From assembly GCA_003194525.1 (NCBI GenBank), contig NBIV01000035.1, forward strand, positions 62,001-126,000: a stretch of 64,000 bases of DNA, read 5' to 3'. Below, one piece after another: positions 11,128-21,727 of this stretch (position 1 is its first letter; each line of letters starts with the position of its first letter). Source of the DNA: Gracilariopsis chorda. Taxonomy: Eukaryota; Rhodophyta; Florideophyceae; Gracilariales; Gracilariaceae. The notes beneath the pieces were generated by a model. It was not told where the DNA came from, made no database searches, and worked only from the letters and a program-made list of their open reading frames with translations. The position numbers were made by a program, and so were the translations under genes.

Positions 11128-12881
11128 CGCAGTTACGGGTATAAAGGGTATAGGCGGAGGGCAACAGAAAAAAGGGAGGGATGCCGAAGATTCTCAATGG
11201 CCATCCTGACGTCACCTCCGAAGGGTAGACGACGTTTGGGTTTGGATAGACGGGTCTCACAAGATTGGCTTCGTTAGTGACTATAGCCATGGCTGGGTCG
11301 TCTATGACTACGGAAAACGGAAAACAAGCAAGAGGCATCACTGTAAGCGGGTTATCTCATGGGAGGTCTTGGTAACCTTCCTCGTCTCTCGGTTCTCCGG
11401 GAAGGCTTGGACAAGAGATATGGCGGGACCGTCGGGACATGCCGGAGATGGGACATACCCTTGTGCCTTTATCCCTCATAAGTCTATTTTGATACACGTC
11501 TGCGCAAGGGTAAACCCTTTAACCAGGGATACGTTGGTTTACGAAGCCTCAGCAGCCAAGACACAGCACGTTTTCAAACGCTTGGTACGAACTTCGTAAG
11601 AAAGGTGCCACATAGTGGCCCGTATGTAGGGTTCTCGCAAAGTACTGCACGTGTAACTGCAGTTAAATCTGTAACATACGTTAGATATCCCACCGAAGCA
11701 GTGAGGACAACTGAACGGTCCATGGTTATCTCACTCAATTGGTGTTTTTAATCAGTGCCGGTCCTTTGATTTAGATATCATTTCATTTATTCATTTCTCA
11801 TGCACCGTAGCGAGTGCTATTTAGTTCATGCGCCGTGGCTGCTGCACGGTGATAGACACCTATGGTATGTAGCTTACGAAGGGTAATTCTTACGTATTTT
11901 CGGATTATTTCTCTATTCTGGCGAACTCAGAAGGCCACTCTTACGCTCGTTCATGTCATCATTTGTGTCAAAATTCACAAGAAATAGCTGAAGAGCTACT
12001 GTACATGCGTCGGCACTTGCACGCTGCGCTGCCGAGTTGGCACTTGCCAACTTCGCAGCAGGTCGCGCTGGCGACTGCGAAGTTGGCAAATGCCAACTCC
12101 GTCACATGATGTGACGGCGCGCATACAGTGGAATTTCTGGTAAGTTGCTCCGCAGACTCGGCAGACTCCTTCAACCACTGAAAAACTCTCTCCCTTTTAC
12201 GTCTCCGTTTGAGAACCAACCGCAGACCCGTTTCGCTTCCCTAAAAGTAAAGGGAAGACAGGCACACCACGTGAAGGCGGATCGCTTGCGCCCACTGAAG
12301 AATTCGTTTCCTACGTAGATAGACCGCTACCCTAGACTCCATTGCGGAATACACGGTGTTTACTAGGTTGGTGTTTTTTACACCACACTAGTCGCTCGCT
12401 GCTGTTCCGCACGAATCAGAGACGGGCCAGTATCCGTGATACGTCTTCCAACACCAGAAAGTAGCCTAGTTAGCCTTCCACCACCGTACTAGACGTCGGG
12501 GTTATACCATTTCCGACTAATGTCTTTCCAAAGCAAGCCTCATTGCACTAAGTGCATCACCATCGCCAACTTCGTGTAACTTACGACGGTACATGGGTCT
12601 CTGTAGCACACCTCTGTAGAACGTCACATTTGCGGCGGAGAAACAGAGCTCGGTGCGATAGCCTGCTGAGAGCTGGTCAGAATCGGAACGGCAGCATGGA
12701 TTCCGTGCAACTCCTTTTCTTTGCCAGTTCGTACTACATGTTACAGCAAACACTGCCTACAACCAGTGCTTTACGAGCATCATGGTAATGAGAAGAGCCA
12801 AACACGGCCAATCTCTTGCAAAAGCACACAGAAGCACAACCACACAATTCCAACACTCACACCCGGGACAGAATGAACATT
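11128..12881. other. Intergenic region with strong inverted repeats
   Basis: No supported gene. At 12034-12058 and 12075-12099 there are two 25-base arms that are reverse complements with one mismatch (GAGTTGGCACTTGCCAACTT and onward). Each arm is itself palindromic around GTTGGCA...TGCCAAC. A second hairpin near 12362-12393 has arms ACTAGGTTGGTGT and ACACCACACTAGT around a T-run. These could be short elements or cruciform-forming sequence upstream of the gene to the left. Confidence 0.6.
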
Positions 12882-14015
12882 TCAAGGCTCCCTACTGCGT
12901 CCAATTCGCAGTGAAGGAACCGGAAGGTCCTCAAGAAATTTCTCGATGGGGTCGCAATATTTCTGACTTTCATCATCTCGGTGAAGGATGAGCGGCTCCC
13001 AAGCCAGTATCTTGAATGCTTCACTTTGTGTCTTAGAAGGAACACGGACTTCGGATATGCTGTACGACTCCCGCCATACTGGAGGCAAATGTCTGAAATA
13101 CGTCTCAGGTTTGAGCTCAAGTAGCACTCTGGTTGGAGCCGTTCCTGAAACATGGCACATTTCCTGATACCGATGAAGATACATACCAGAACGAGCGATC
13201 ACGGGTTCAACACGAGCATATTCGCTCTTGTCATGAATTAGAGCGACAAAGGCTTCTTCATTTGTAGGATCGCAAGCGCTACATGCTGCCACAAGGAAAT
13301 CGAGAATGGACGCAGACGTTTCAACGTGCGCAAGATACTTTTCACGGCGCTGGGGAGGCTTGCGGTGGTTACACGGGGCGTAGAATGGAGGATTGATCAG
13401 CACAACATCAAAGCGACCATGCAGACAATACGGTAGGTCGCCATTCTCGATATCAAACTCCATTACATTTCCCTTGAGGTCGTTTAACATCAAATTGATT
13501 TTAGCACGACGAACAAGTTGTTCTTGGAGTTCGATCAGACATAATGCACCTGGTTTATGTGCCTTTGCGAATAGGATGGACACGAGACCAACACCGGCAC
13601 CAAGATCCAGCACTCGAAGAGGCTTCGTCATATACTTGCCTTTAACTGCGATGAACCTTTCTGAAGCGAAATAAGCTAACATATGAGCATCAGTATTGAC
13701 CCTGTAACCCTTTCGAGATTGAATCAGGTACACCTTCTGGCGTAGAATGAGATCAAGAGTCTCATTTGACTGAGGACGAAGGTTCGGTGGCAGAGATTGG
13801 ATGTCTGCTTTGGGCCAATAGTCTGAGCGCCTTCTCGTGAATCCGTACTCCTCATTCTCAGGGCAGTCATGTTGCTTTTCGCTTGTTTTGTCTGTTGGCT
13901 TGGTACGATCGCTGTATGTTCGACCGACAGATCTGAAAGGTGCACCTTGCCCCTGAAGGCGGACAGGAAGGAAGCTCAGTCTGAAGCTCAAGGTCGTTCT
14001 GAGGCACAAGCACAT
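12882..14015 (-). CDS. TrmN6/YfiC-like methyltransferase, probably organellar
   Basis: A 377-residue Rossmann-fold methyltransferase. Motif I is VLDLGAGVG at about 135-143, and the catalytic NPPF tetrad is at 208-211, after an acidic stretch. The segment YRVNTDAHMLAYF before motif I matches the R-V-N/T-D start of bacterial tRNA1(Val) adenine-37 N6-methyltransferase (TrmN6, formerly YfiC). Members transfer a methyl group from S-adenosylmethionine to an adenine or glutamine; the tRNA substrate here is inferred from the bacterial family. The N-terminal 40 residues are rich in arginine, serine and leucine without acids, like a transit peptide, so plastid or mitochondrial action is plausible. The frame is intact and is followed after about 1 kb by the NUDIX gene on the same strand. 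Confidence 0.75.
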   Translation of the reverse strand: MCLCLRTTLSFRLSFLPVRLQGQGAPFRSVGRTYSDRTKPTDKTSEKQHDCPENEEYGFTRRRSDYWPKADIQSLPPNLRPQSNETLDLILRQKVYLIQSRKGYRVNTDAHMLAYFASERFIAVKGKYMTKPLRVLDLGAGVGLVSILFAKAHKPGALCLIELQEQLVRRAKINLMLNDLKGNVMEFDIENGDLPYCLHGRFDVVLINPPFYAPCNHRKPPQRREKYLAHVETSASILDFLVAACSACDPTNEEAFVALIHDKSEYARVEPVIARSGMYLHRYQEMCHVSGTAPTRVLLELKPETYFRHLPPVWRESYSISEVRVPSKTQSEAFKILAWEPLILHRDDESQKYCDPIEKFLEDLPVPSLRIGRSREP

Positions 14016-14990
14016 TTAGAGCGATGGGTTGCATGGGTACCTTTGGTATAGTAGTGTGGTGCAGAGAAGGCTAAGGGTTAAACGGGCTGGCCTTCTATCG
14101 TCGCCCCAGTAACAGTGGGTTAGCAGACCCCTACCCTTCGGTATATATCGAAAGGCATAATTTTGGAATGCATGTGCGTGAAGATTTCAGCATCTCTTCT
14201 GGGTGGCAAGATGCGAAGGCACATGCACATGCAATTCCGCCCGTCGAGGTGTGCCGACCTTCCGAAAAGGCTATAAAACATTACAAAGTTACGCCAGATG
14301 AGGAAGCCAAATGGAGATGCGATTGGGTCTATTAGGGGAATTTAGCCGTCGAATAGATAATTAGCCTTCTACTTGTAGAAAGCGAATACCGTTGCCTTGG
14401 AATTAGAGGCACGTGCCCATACTGTAACCACACACACACAAGATGCGAAGCTGAAGGCTTTACCCATATCTGTGGATGCAAGCTCACGATTTCCGTGATG
14501 GTCATTTACCAGATTTCAGTCGCTCTTCATTGATGACGACTCAGCATGCAAAGGCTCGGCGGATACTGGCGATGACGATTACAATGATAGTTAACCCCAG
14601 AGCGTGCTGCTCCTACGCGAAAGCATAGGTAGAAGGCTAGCGGAAGGCAAGTTTATCCTTCTTTACCCTTCTGTTTACAAGATTCTCCTTAGCTGTATGT
14701 AGTCTGCAGAGGAACGCACTGCAAGTTTGACACGATCTGATTTGGAGGCACGATTGATGCGCTTCTACGAAGAACACGGTGTTTGTATGATTCAGCTCCA
14801 AATGCATCATGCTTGCACAAAGTTTGTGGATAGACGTGACGCTGGGGGCGCAGCAACGTCGACAGTGAGCGCTAAACAGAAAGAATCGAAGGGGCCAAAC
14901 GGTCCACCCGCCTATTTAAGGTACGATGCGCGCAAGGCACACGTGCACGTGCAAGTAGCTTCGTGAATAGGATGGGCTAGAAGATAGAGC
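14016..14990. other. Intergenic region, no gene seen
   Basis: Nothing is recognisable as coding. A TGCATGTGCGTG segment at about 14168 faces CACATGCACATGCA near 14219, forming an imperfect hairpin. A short CA repeat lies near 14430. The open frame at 14727-14966 shows no domain. Confidence 0.5.
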
Positions 14991-15701
14991 TCACTTGCTC
15001 TTTAGTTGCGGTTGTAGGTGTTTGTTATTCAGATTGTGCAGGGAGTAACGTAGTGCCCACTCAACGGTGGGAAACGCAAGTTGATCCCATGGGATTTGAT
15101 TCCATTCAAACATGCGGACCTCCTGCATTTCCGGGCCCGGCTGAACATGCGCTTCATTCAACAAGGTGGATCGATACAAGATCTGCACCTGCTTAGCCGG
15201 AATGACGTTGTACATAGCCAGAATAGTGAGAGGTTGCAAGTCAAGTTCAGCGCGCATTTCCTCCCATGCCTCACGTGCGGCGCCCTGATGAGCGGTTTCA
15301 CCAGACTCTAGAAAACCGGCTGGGATGGTCCATTTTCCGATGGGAGGGTAGGCTCTCTTGCCTAACAACACGCGGTTTTGGTCTTTAGAGATTGGTACAC
15401 ATCCTACTACGAGTTTGGGGTTGTCATAAAACACTTTGTTGCAGTTGGGACAGACTAGTCTTAAGCGGTCGTCACCGGGGGGTCGCTGTTGTTGTAGAGG
15501 CGTTGCACATTCTTGACAATGGCCGAATGAGAGTTTCGATGAGGTAGTTTCGGGGAATTTGTCGTTTGGAGAAGAGTTCAGAGACATATGAATTGTTCGG
15601 GAGATGGGGCAGCAGGATGACGCGGGACCGGTGGGAACGGATTGAGAGAGAAGAGACGCGCGAAGTGAGGGATTAGGTACGAACGCCATGAGTACGGGCA
15701 C
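14991..15701 (-). CDS. Zinc-ribbon NUDIX hydrolase, NUDX23-like
   Basis: A 236-residue protein. An N-terminal zinc ribbon has four cysteines at 62, 65, 84 and 87 (CQEC and CPNC). The complete Nudix box follows at 129-151: G129, E135, then REAWEE at 143-148. This pairing of ribbon and Nudix domain is that of NUDT12/NudC relatives and, at this length, of plant NUDX23, a plastid enzyme that hydrolyses FAD and ADP-ribose. The first 50 residues are serine-rich and nearly free of acids, consistent with a plastid transit peptide. The substrate is inferred from the family. The gene is divergent from ESF1, with about 360 bases between the two starts. All Nudix-box acids are present, so it should be active. 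Confidence 0.8.
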   Translation of the reverse strand: MPVLMAFVPNPSLRASLLSQSVPTGPASSCCPISRTIHMSLNSSPNDKFPETTSSKLSFGHCQECATPLQQQRPPGDDRLRLVCPNCNKVFYDNPKLVVGCVPISKDQNRVLLGKRAYPPIGKWTIPAGFLESGETAHQGAAREAWEEMRAELDLQPLTILAMYNVIPAKQVQILYRSTLLNEAHVQPGPEMQEVRMFEWNQIPWDQLAFPTVEWALRYSLHNLNNKHLQPQLKSK

Positions 15702-16058
15702 ACAGAGTTGAGCAGCAGAAACGCCGGGACGACTTACGACTGAGGGGCGCAGCAGTCGTCACTGAAACATCCTCCCGCCTCGGAGATGAACGGGAAGACT
15801 CATAGACACTCTCGCCTTCTCTCGTGAGAATTGGCACGACAAGCGTTGGGAAGTGCAGCAGCCGCACGGGGCCATACGATTGGTTAAAGAAACCGACCCT
15901 TTATACACAGATGTGAAACACGTATTGAATCATTTCATTTCGCTTGTGAACGTCGTCGCTCGGAGTCAACCATGATGTGTCTACCAGATCCATCGCAAGG
16001 CGGTCTATACCGGACAAAGAGCTCTGTTCGTCCTCACGTGCCTGTGGGAGCTGGAACA
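15702..16058. promoter_or_regulatory. Shared divergent promoter of the NUDIX gene and ESF1
   Basis: The two start codons face away from each other across about 357 bases that contain no other gene. Such a short head-to-head arrangement suggests a bidirectional promoter. No TATA box or known operator is obvious, so this is inferred from position only. Confidence 0.45.
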
Positions 16059-18176
16059 ATGAAGACCGAGCTCGCTTCGAAAAACAAGTCATCTTCATCA
16101 AAAAAGCCGTCCCGCAAGCGAACCATCTCAACACCATCAGACCATGACCCCGAGCAACAGACACAAGATGGACGCTTTGCAGATGCACGATGGGACCCCC
16201 GCTTCAGCAGGGTTCCGAAAAGGGCAAAGAGACATGTCCCAGACGAACGCTTTAAGGATAAGCTCAAATCCAATCCCGGTTTCCGAGACCTGGAAACCCC
16301 AGTTGACCGCTTTGGGCGCCCTAAAAAAGGCACTCTTACAAATTCCTTGAAAGAGGCCATACTTAGTGACCGCAGCGATAGCGAAGCCAGTGAGGATCCG
16401 GAAGAGCAGTTCATGCAGTATCAGAACTCGGAAAGCGAAGAAGAGCTCGAGGAAGAGCATGACCGCGACATCGAGGAACAGATTGAATTGGCGCAAGCTC
16501 ACGCTGAACGCATACCACTGGGAAAAGCTACAAATCGATTAGCGGTTCTCGGCCTCGATTGGTCCTCTACGCGTGCTGTGGATGTTTTCGCTAGTTTGAG
16601 TAGCTTTTGTGCGCCTGGTGCGGAGGTCGTTTCGGTCGAAGTGCATCCATCTAAGTTTGGGTTGGAGCGACTTGAACAAGAGGCTAAACTTGGACCGCAG
16701 GTACTTTCCAAGATCGATTTGAAGGTTGTGAAAGATGCTGGCTTGGACCATGCGATCGCAAGCTCTGCGCGAACAGACGCAGTGGAACGTGGGAGTGAAG
16801 AAAGTGACAGCGAGGAGGAGGAGGAGGATGATGATGAAGACCCTGAAGATGAAGAAGACAAGCAATGGAGAGAGCAGCTCGCGTTACGCAAATATGAAGA
16901 GGAGCGTTTGAAATACTATTATGCAGTTGCCGAATTTGAGGATGCGAAAAGTGCGGATGTGGTGTATAAACAGTGTGATGGCGTGGAGTACGCGCAATCG
17001 GGACTGGAGTTTGACCTTCGCTTCATCCCAAATGACATGAAAATTGTGACGAAACCGAGAGATCGCGCGGATAAGATACCGCAGGGATACAATCCCCCTG
17101 AAGTGGCATCATCATCGCTAAACACAAGCAAAGTGAAGTTATCCTGGGATGCGGATGATCCTGAACGCGTGATTTTGAGGCGTAGCGGGATTGGCAAACG
17201 GGAGGAGGATGAACAGAATTTGAGGGCGTATTTGGCCGGATCTTCTGACGAGGAGCAGATGAGCGAAGGAGAACTGGAACGAAAGAAACAGTTATTGTTG
17301 GGTGCAGTGGAGGAGGAGGAGGATGGCGAGGATGGCGATGAGGATATGAATATGGAGATTTCATTTGACCCGGGGATGTTTGAGAAGGGAGAGGATATTG
17401 TAAAGAGGAAGGAGGAAAGAGAAGAACAGGGAGGTGAAACACCTTGGGAAAGGCGTATGAGAAGAGAAAGAGAACGGAAGGCTGAGAAGCGTGAAAAGCG
17501 AAGGGCGTTGATGGAAGCAAGGGAGAATGGAATAGACGTGGACAATGAGGGTGATGGAGAGGTTGAGATGGATGACAAAGGATTTGACGATGCATTCTTT
17601 TCTGAGGAGCGAAGTTTGGAGGAAGCTGAAGACAGGGAGGGAAGGGCGGGGCGGAAGAAGGGTAGCAAGAAGGTTAAGAAGAAGAGAAAGGGTGGAGATG
17701 TGGTTGATGACAAGGATGAGGCGGAGGAGAAAAGAAAGGCGGCGGAGCTGGAATTGGTGTTGATGGAAGATAAGGTGGGGCACTCGAAGGTTACAGGAGG
17801 CGGTAAACAAGGTTTAGTTAATGTAGCGAAGGAGGACGAAGGCGAAAGAAAGCGAGGCGAGAGGAAGCGTAGTCGAGGACGACGGCGATCGCAGCGCGAC
17901 AGCCGGGAAACAGCTGATGGTCTAAACGTGAAGGACGAACGATTCGAAAAGGTATTCAGCTCACATTTGTTCGCGATTGACCCGACACACAGTAAGTTCA
18001 AGAAGAACGAGACGAATGAAAGTATCCTTGCGGAGAAGAAACGGCGCAGCGAACGGGATGTAAATGGCGATGGCGGCGGTGTAGGAGGCGGTAGGGCTAA
18101 TGAAGAACTCCGTGAACTTGCTGGTCGGCTGAAAGCGCGGGCTAAGGCGAAACGAAAGGGCGCTTATAAGAGCTAG
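16059..18176 (+). CDS. ESF1: ESF1-like pre-rRNA processing protein
   Basis: About 705 residues from the methionine at 16059 (MKTELASKNK). The frame is open upstream to a methionine at 15972, but the shorter start begins the lysine- and serine-rich tail usual in this family. Diagnostic segments are DARWDPRFSRVPKR early on; TNRLAVLGLDWSSTRAVDVF, the start of the RRM-like domain; EERLKYYYAVAEFEDAKSAD and SGLEFDLRFIPNDM, its end; long acidic and basic coiled stretches; and DERFEKVFSSHLFAIDPTHS, the C-terminal NUC153 domain. ESF1 is a nucleolar component of the small-subunit processome needed for 18S rRNA maturation. The frame is continuous with no intron. Its stop codon overlaps the stop of the convergent gene on the other strand. 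Confidence 0.9.
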   Translation: MKTELASKNKSSSSKKPSRKRTISTPSDHDPEQQTQDGRFADARWDPRFSRVPKRAKRHVPDERFKDKLKSNPGFRDLETPVDRFGRPKKGTLTNSLKEAILSDRSDSEASEDPEEQFMQYQNSESEEELEEEHDRDIEEQIELAQAHAERIPLGKATNRLAVLGLDWSSTRAVDVFASLSSFCAPGAEVVSVEVHPSKFGLERLEQEAKLGPQVLSKIDLKVVKDAGLDHAIASSARTDAVERGSEESDSEEEEEDDDEDPEDEEDKQWREQLALRKYEEERLKYYYAVAEFEDAKSADVVYKQCDGVEYAQSGLEFDLRFIPNDMKIVTKPRDRADKIPQGYNPPEVASSSLNTSKVKLSWDADDPERVILRRSGIGKREEDEQNLRAYLAGSSDEEQMSEGELERKKQLLLGAVEEEEDGEDGDEDMNMEISFDPGMFEKGEDIVKRKEEREEQGGETPWERRMRRERERKAEKREKRRALMEARENGIDVDNEGDGEVEMDDKGFDDAFFSEERSLEEAEDREGRAGRKKGSKKVKKKRKGGDVVDDKDEAEEKRKAAELELVLMEDKVGHSKVTGGGKQGLVNVAKEDEGERKRGERKRSRGRRRSQRDSRETADGLNVKDERFEKVFSSHLFAIDPTHSKFKKNETNESILAEKKRRSERDVNGDGGGVGGGRANEELRELAGRLKARAKAKRKGAYKS

Positions 18177-18937
18177 GTAGCGTGCAGTTGGAGTTGTGTG
18201 GTGTGGAGAGCGGATTTGAAAAGCTGTAGTGCGGCTTGTAACTTGTCGGAGGCGTGCTGTGCGGCGGGGATGTGATCGTGCACTGCGGACGGATGAAGGT
18301 GGTTTCGAAGGGCGCGATCGATGATCTTCGAAGGCGGTAAACTTGTTTCAGCGGAGCCTGAAGCGAAGGTTTTGCACAATGCTTGCACGAAGTCGATGAA
18401 GTGGGCGTGATGCGCGGGCGAGAGCCAAGCGACGGTGCCGCGCGGCTGGTGGAGTAGCGCGGCGCGTAGGGCGCGTTCGGCGGATAGTAAGTGCGAGAAA
18501 TGGGCGCGGAGAAGATGTAGAGCGGCGGCGACTTGGCGTGGGGGAGGGGTGTTGCCCGTGGGTTGCTGGTCGGCGAGCAGGGCGGCGTAGGCGGCGCGTT
18601 TGGCGCGCCTGTGACGGCGCTGCGCGTCCGAGAGGGCCGTGGAGAGGAGCGCGGTTTGGTCGCCGACGTGCGCCTTCATGGGCGGAGTGGATTTTAGTAG
18701 CTCGGCTACGTCGTCCCAGCGCCGAACGCTTTCTGCGGCGCTTTTGCCCTGCTCGTCTTGTTTATGCACCGGCTTGGTCGCCATTGCGGGCGCGATTCTT
18801 TGTGTCGGTGGTGCCGGACGAACGGCAATGGCGGGATGGCGGCGCTGAAGGGGCGATGCGGACAAGGATGCACTTTTTGTTTGCATGCTGTTTTTGAATT
18901 TGAAGTTGCGAAAAGGTGGTGGAGTTACACGCGGCAC
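18173..18937 (-). CDS. Alanine-rich helical protein of unknown function
   Basis: A 254-residue intact frame, very rich in alanine, leucine and histidine and mostly predicted helix from about 75 to the end. Residues 1-50 are basic, proline- and serine-rich without acids, and could be a targeting sequence; alternatively translation starts at the methionine at residue 52 (MATKPVHKQDEQG). No domain is recognised. The gene is convergent with ESF1, and the two stop codons share the palindrome CTAG. High GC content (third positions mainly C or G) could keep the frame open by chance, but the length and the tight convergent spacing favour a real gene. Confidence 0.5.
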   Translation of the reverse strand: MPRVTPPPFRNFKFKNSMQTKSASLSASPLQRRHPAIAVRPAPPTQRIAPAMATKPVHKQDEQGKSAAESVRRWDDVAELLKSTPPMKAHVGDQTALLSTALSDAQRRHRRAKRAAYAALLADQQPTGNTPPPRQVAAALHLLRAHFSHLLSAERALRAALLHQPRGTVAWLSPAHHAHFIDFVQALCKTFASGSAETSLPPSKIIDRALRNHLHPSAVHDHIPAAQHASDKLQAALQLFKSALHTTQLQLHAT

Positions 18938-19165
18938 AGCGTTTCACGCGCTTACACCATTCTTCCTGTTCTCTTTCTGGCTGCGCCTGTTTTCGATTGA
19001 CTGTTAAATTTGTGTGTGGGCGCCCGCCACCAGTATTGCCATTGTGTAAGAGAGCAAGTTTGTGCGAGAAGACACCGGGTGCATCGCTCTCTCCTTGTCA
19101 ACGTCTCTCGATCCCCCGTTTGCGCACCTTGTTTTGTTTCTTCTTGTGATCCCTCCACGACTACC

Positions 19166-19609
19166 ATGGTGGTGGCTGATTACCTTGCGCGCGTCGCCAT
19201 CATAATGCTCGGGCTCGTGTACCCGGGCTATCAATCCTTCAAAGCAGTCAAACGCGCAAACGTTGTCAAGCAACAAGCGTGGTTGAAGTACTGGCTCGTG
19301 CTAAGTGTAGTCGCCTTTCTCTCCCTCTTCATCGAACCCCTACTGCACGACCGCATCCCGCTTTGGAACCTCGTCAAGATCGCTTTTGTCGCCTTTTTGG
19401 TGTTGCCGGTCACCTCTGGATATGAACGCGTTTATCATGTCGTGCTGGAACCGCAGCTGGAACGACATGAAGCTGTTATTGATGATGCCGCGGATAAGCT
19501 TTATCGCGCGGGCGAGGAACAGGCTAAGAATCTTGGACCTGCGGTTTCTCGTTTGTATCAACAGGGTAGAACTGCTGCTGAAAAACGTCTTTACAAGAAG
19601 GCTACATGA
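19166..19609 (+). CDS. REEP/HVA22/TB2-DP1 family membrane protein
   Basis: 147 residues from the methionine at 19166, which has a good context (CTACCATGG). The frame is open 52 codons further upstream, but that part is cysteine-rich and unlike the family. The TB2/DP1/HVA22 domain is clear: LVYPGYQSFKAVKRANVVKQ, WLKYWLVLSVVAFLSLFIEP and IPLWNLVKIAFVAFLVLPVT, followed by YERVYHVVLEPQL. Hydrophobic hairpins at about 8-22, 42-58 and 66-82 insert into the endoplasmic reticulum, and an amphipathic C-terminal helix follows. The family bends and shapes ER tubules and assists membrane traffic. Length and motif order are as expected for plant HVA22 or yeast Yop1. The gene is divergent from its left neighbour across about 230 bases. 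Confidence 0.88.
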   Translation: MVVADYLARVAIIMLGLVYPGYQSFKAVKRANVVKQQAWLKYWLVLSVVAFLSLFIEPLLHDRIPLWNLVKIAFVAFLVLPVTSGYERVYHVVLEPQLERHEAVIDDAADKLYRAGEEQAKNLGPAVSRLYQQGRTAAEKRLYKKAT

Positions 19610-21486
19610 GCGGCACCTTTCTTTTTCGGTCTCTTGAACGCCTTCCGTGCTTTTGTGCTCAGTGGTAAACTTGTTTTTGTTGCTTCGTGCACCTCATGTC
19701 CGCTCTGCGTCCTTTCGTCTTTCATCACTAACCCTCACTCATTCTTCGTAGAATCATTACACAGTCGCCTGCGCCTGCTCCCCTCCACAAGTCTCACCAC
19801 CTGTGTCAACAGTGATATCCATATCTGTGCGCCCAACGTTACCCTTCCCATCTACCTGCGTCGTCCTCAACTGCACTAGTCCCAGTTTTGTGTCGTCGCC
19901 GGTCTCGCATCCGCTGACATGAGCACATTTCGTCCTTCCTTCTGCAAAAGTGTTCACCGATTTTCAATCGCGTGGCACAACACCTATGTCCACAGCGCAC
20001 GTGACTGTTCTCCTCTTTCACAGCCTAACCTTTACGCTTAATAGGTGTTTGTTTGAGAAACACCTGCATAATACAGGTAGCTTGGATTCGGCATCGTTTT
20101 GGCTGATTGACAAGGATAATTGACATCTGCGCTATTCGCTGTAGTGCTGCCGCTGGCAACGGCAACTCGCTCTCTTCGTTCTTTCCTTTCTAGTCTCACT
20201 GCACTTCAGCAACTGTCCGGGAAGGGTCAGCAACAGCTAGACACAGCCAAGTCAGTAAGTATACGTAAACATAGAAAGTGCTCTCTTCAGCACATAGGGA
20301 CTATTGCAAACCAACTCTGACCTCACATATCATCAGGCAGTGTAAAACGAATGAGACTGAGCAAGACTCCTTGATGATACGTAACCCTCGACAATCACTC
20401 CCTTCGCCGAACACAACTGTATTGCTAGCTGCAGCGCTGCTGGCGGCGGTTGCAGCTGTAATCTTTCCCCTTCCTCTTCTGGAAGTCGCTTCGTTGTGAC
20501 AGGAAGGGTAGTACCATCTGCAATACTAATAGAAGCGCTGCTGCTGGATGCGGCGACTGGCTTTCTTTCCTCCACTTCGCCATTATAGTCCATGGAGAAC
20601 GGCAAATGACACACGCTGCTGCCTGCAGCGTTGCCGATTGCGCCTGCAGCCTACTTTGAGCTTCTTCACCTCATGTCTCGCTTTCCCACCATTCAGCGCA
20701 TTTATCAGCAGCACTCTTGTCGTCGATATACCACAATGCGATCGGAACAGTGCACCCCTTGCCAGCACTACTGGCGGCGGAAACTGGTCCATGGCGTCTC
20801 TCCTTACCAACTCGACGGCTCCTCATCAAACCACATTCACGCCATCTCCAGGCTGTCAACCTCTCTGGCATCAGCCGTGGCTTCGAATAGAATCACGTCC
20901 ATGCGTCTCCAGAGTTGTCAACTCCTCCGGCAACCGCCATGGCTCTGGATCAAAGCACACCTATGCCATCTCCGGACCCGTTAACCCCCTCCTTCCTCTG
21001 GCAGCCATGATTCAAACAAGGAGCGGCATGGCACCTGCAGCGTATGCGCTATAGGCGACTGGATCTCCGAATACCACATCTGTGTCTCCTTTACTATATC
21101 CGCCTCACCTCCAGACGTCTTTTCGGGATCCATTCAACTACACTCATTTCAATCACATCAGCGACTGGCCTGTTCTCTTTACTCTTCGCACCAGCAGTCG
21201 CATTATTACCTGCACTTTCAGCTGCCCTTTTGCGGACCCTTCTCCCCGCTACGTTTTGTTTCCTCCCTTGCGCGTCCGTAAATAGACATCGGAGTACACA
21301 CACGGTCGTGCTCGCGATGATCGTGGTAACAACAGAAACGGACAAGGCCTTCCAGATCATCATGGATACAAGTCTAGTTGAATGTATCGTTGTCTGTTTG
21401 TTTAAGCTTCCTCGCACGGGTTGTAGGTTCGCTCGGAAGGGTTTCAGACTCGCAAGCTGAGGCGGCAGAATACGAAAGCTGTTCTT
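19610..21486. other. Gene-poor flank of the tandem array
   Basis: No intact gene is supported. Minus-strand frames at 20333-20614 and 21094-21546 look like decayed coding sequence. The first contains LQLQPPPAALQL, resembling HQLQLPAAALQL in 36158-36472. The second has one hydrophobic segment (ALSVSVVTTIIASTTVCVL) followed by a basic stretch. Short GCTGTAGCGCTGC-type motifs recur here and near 36310. The last part, about 21410-21486, resembles the sequence upstream of the diverged fourth array copy (37400-37480). Confidence 0.45.
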
Positions 21487-21646
21487 AATTGCACCTCGAC
21501 GAGACTTGTGGGATACCTGCTGAAACATTCCGTATATGCAACCCAATGGTGGGTCTTCCGTTGCTTGTCAGAACCATGACACGAAACCCTTCCAATTCAT
21601 TTCCCCAGCTTCCGTCCCATTCCTCGCTCAAGTCTACTTAACAGCC

Positions 21647-21694
21647 ATGTCTGCTCTTGCTACTGCCATCTCGTTTCTCGCTCTTCGTAAGTAA
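21647..21694 (+). CDS. Conserved 15-codon upstream ORF, array copy 1
   Basis: The product is MSALATAISFLALRK, then stop. The same short frame precedes the acidic gene in all four copies, and the diverged copy encodes the related MRSLAIAFSLLAPRE at the same distance. Its last codons overlap two GTRAGT splice-donor-like sites. It is either a regulatory upstream peptide or the first exon (signal-like) of a spliced mRNA. Confidence 0.5.
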   Translation: MSALATAISFLALRK

Positions 21695-21727
21695 GTCTTT
21701 GACCGAACACCCCCACACGCGCACACA

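Noticed and set aside
16919..18001. 360-codon minus-strand frame inside ESF1
   Set aside because: A serine- and proline-rich shadow of the acidic and lysine-rich ESF1 coding strand.
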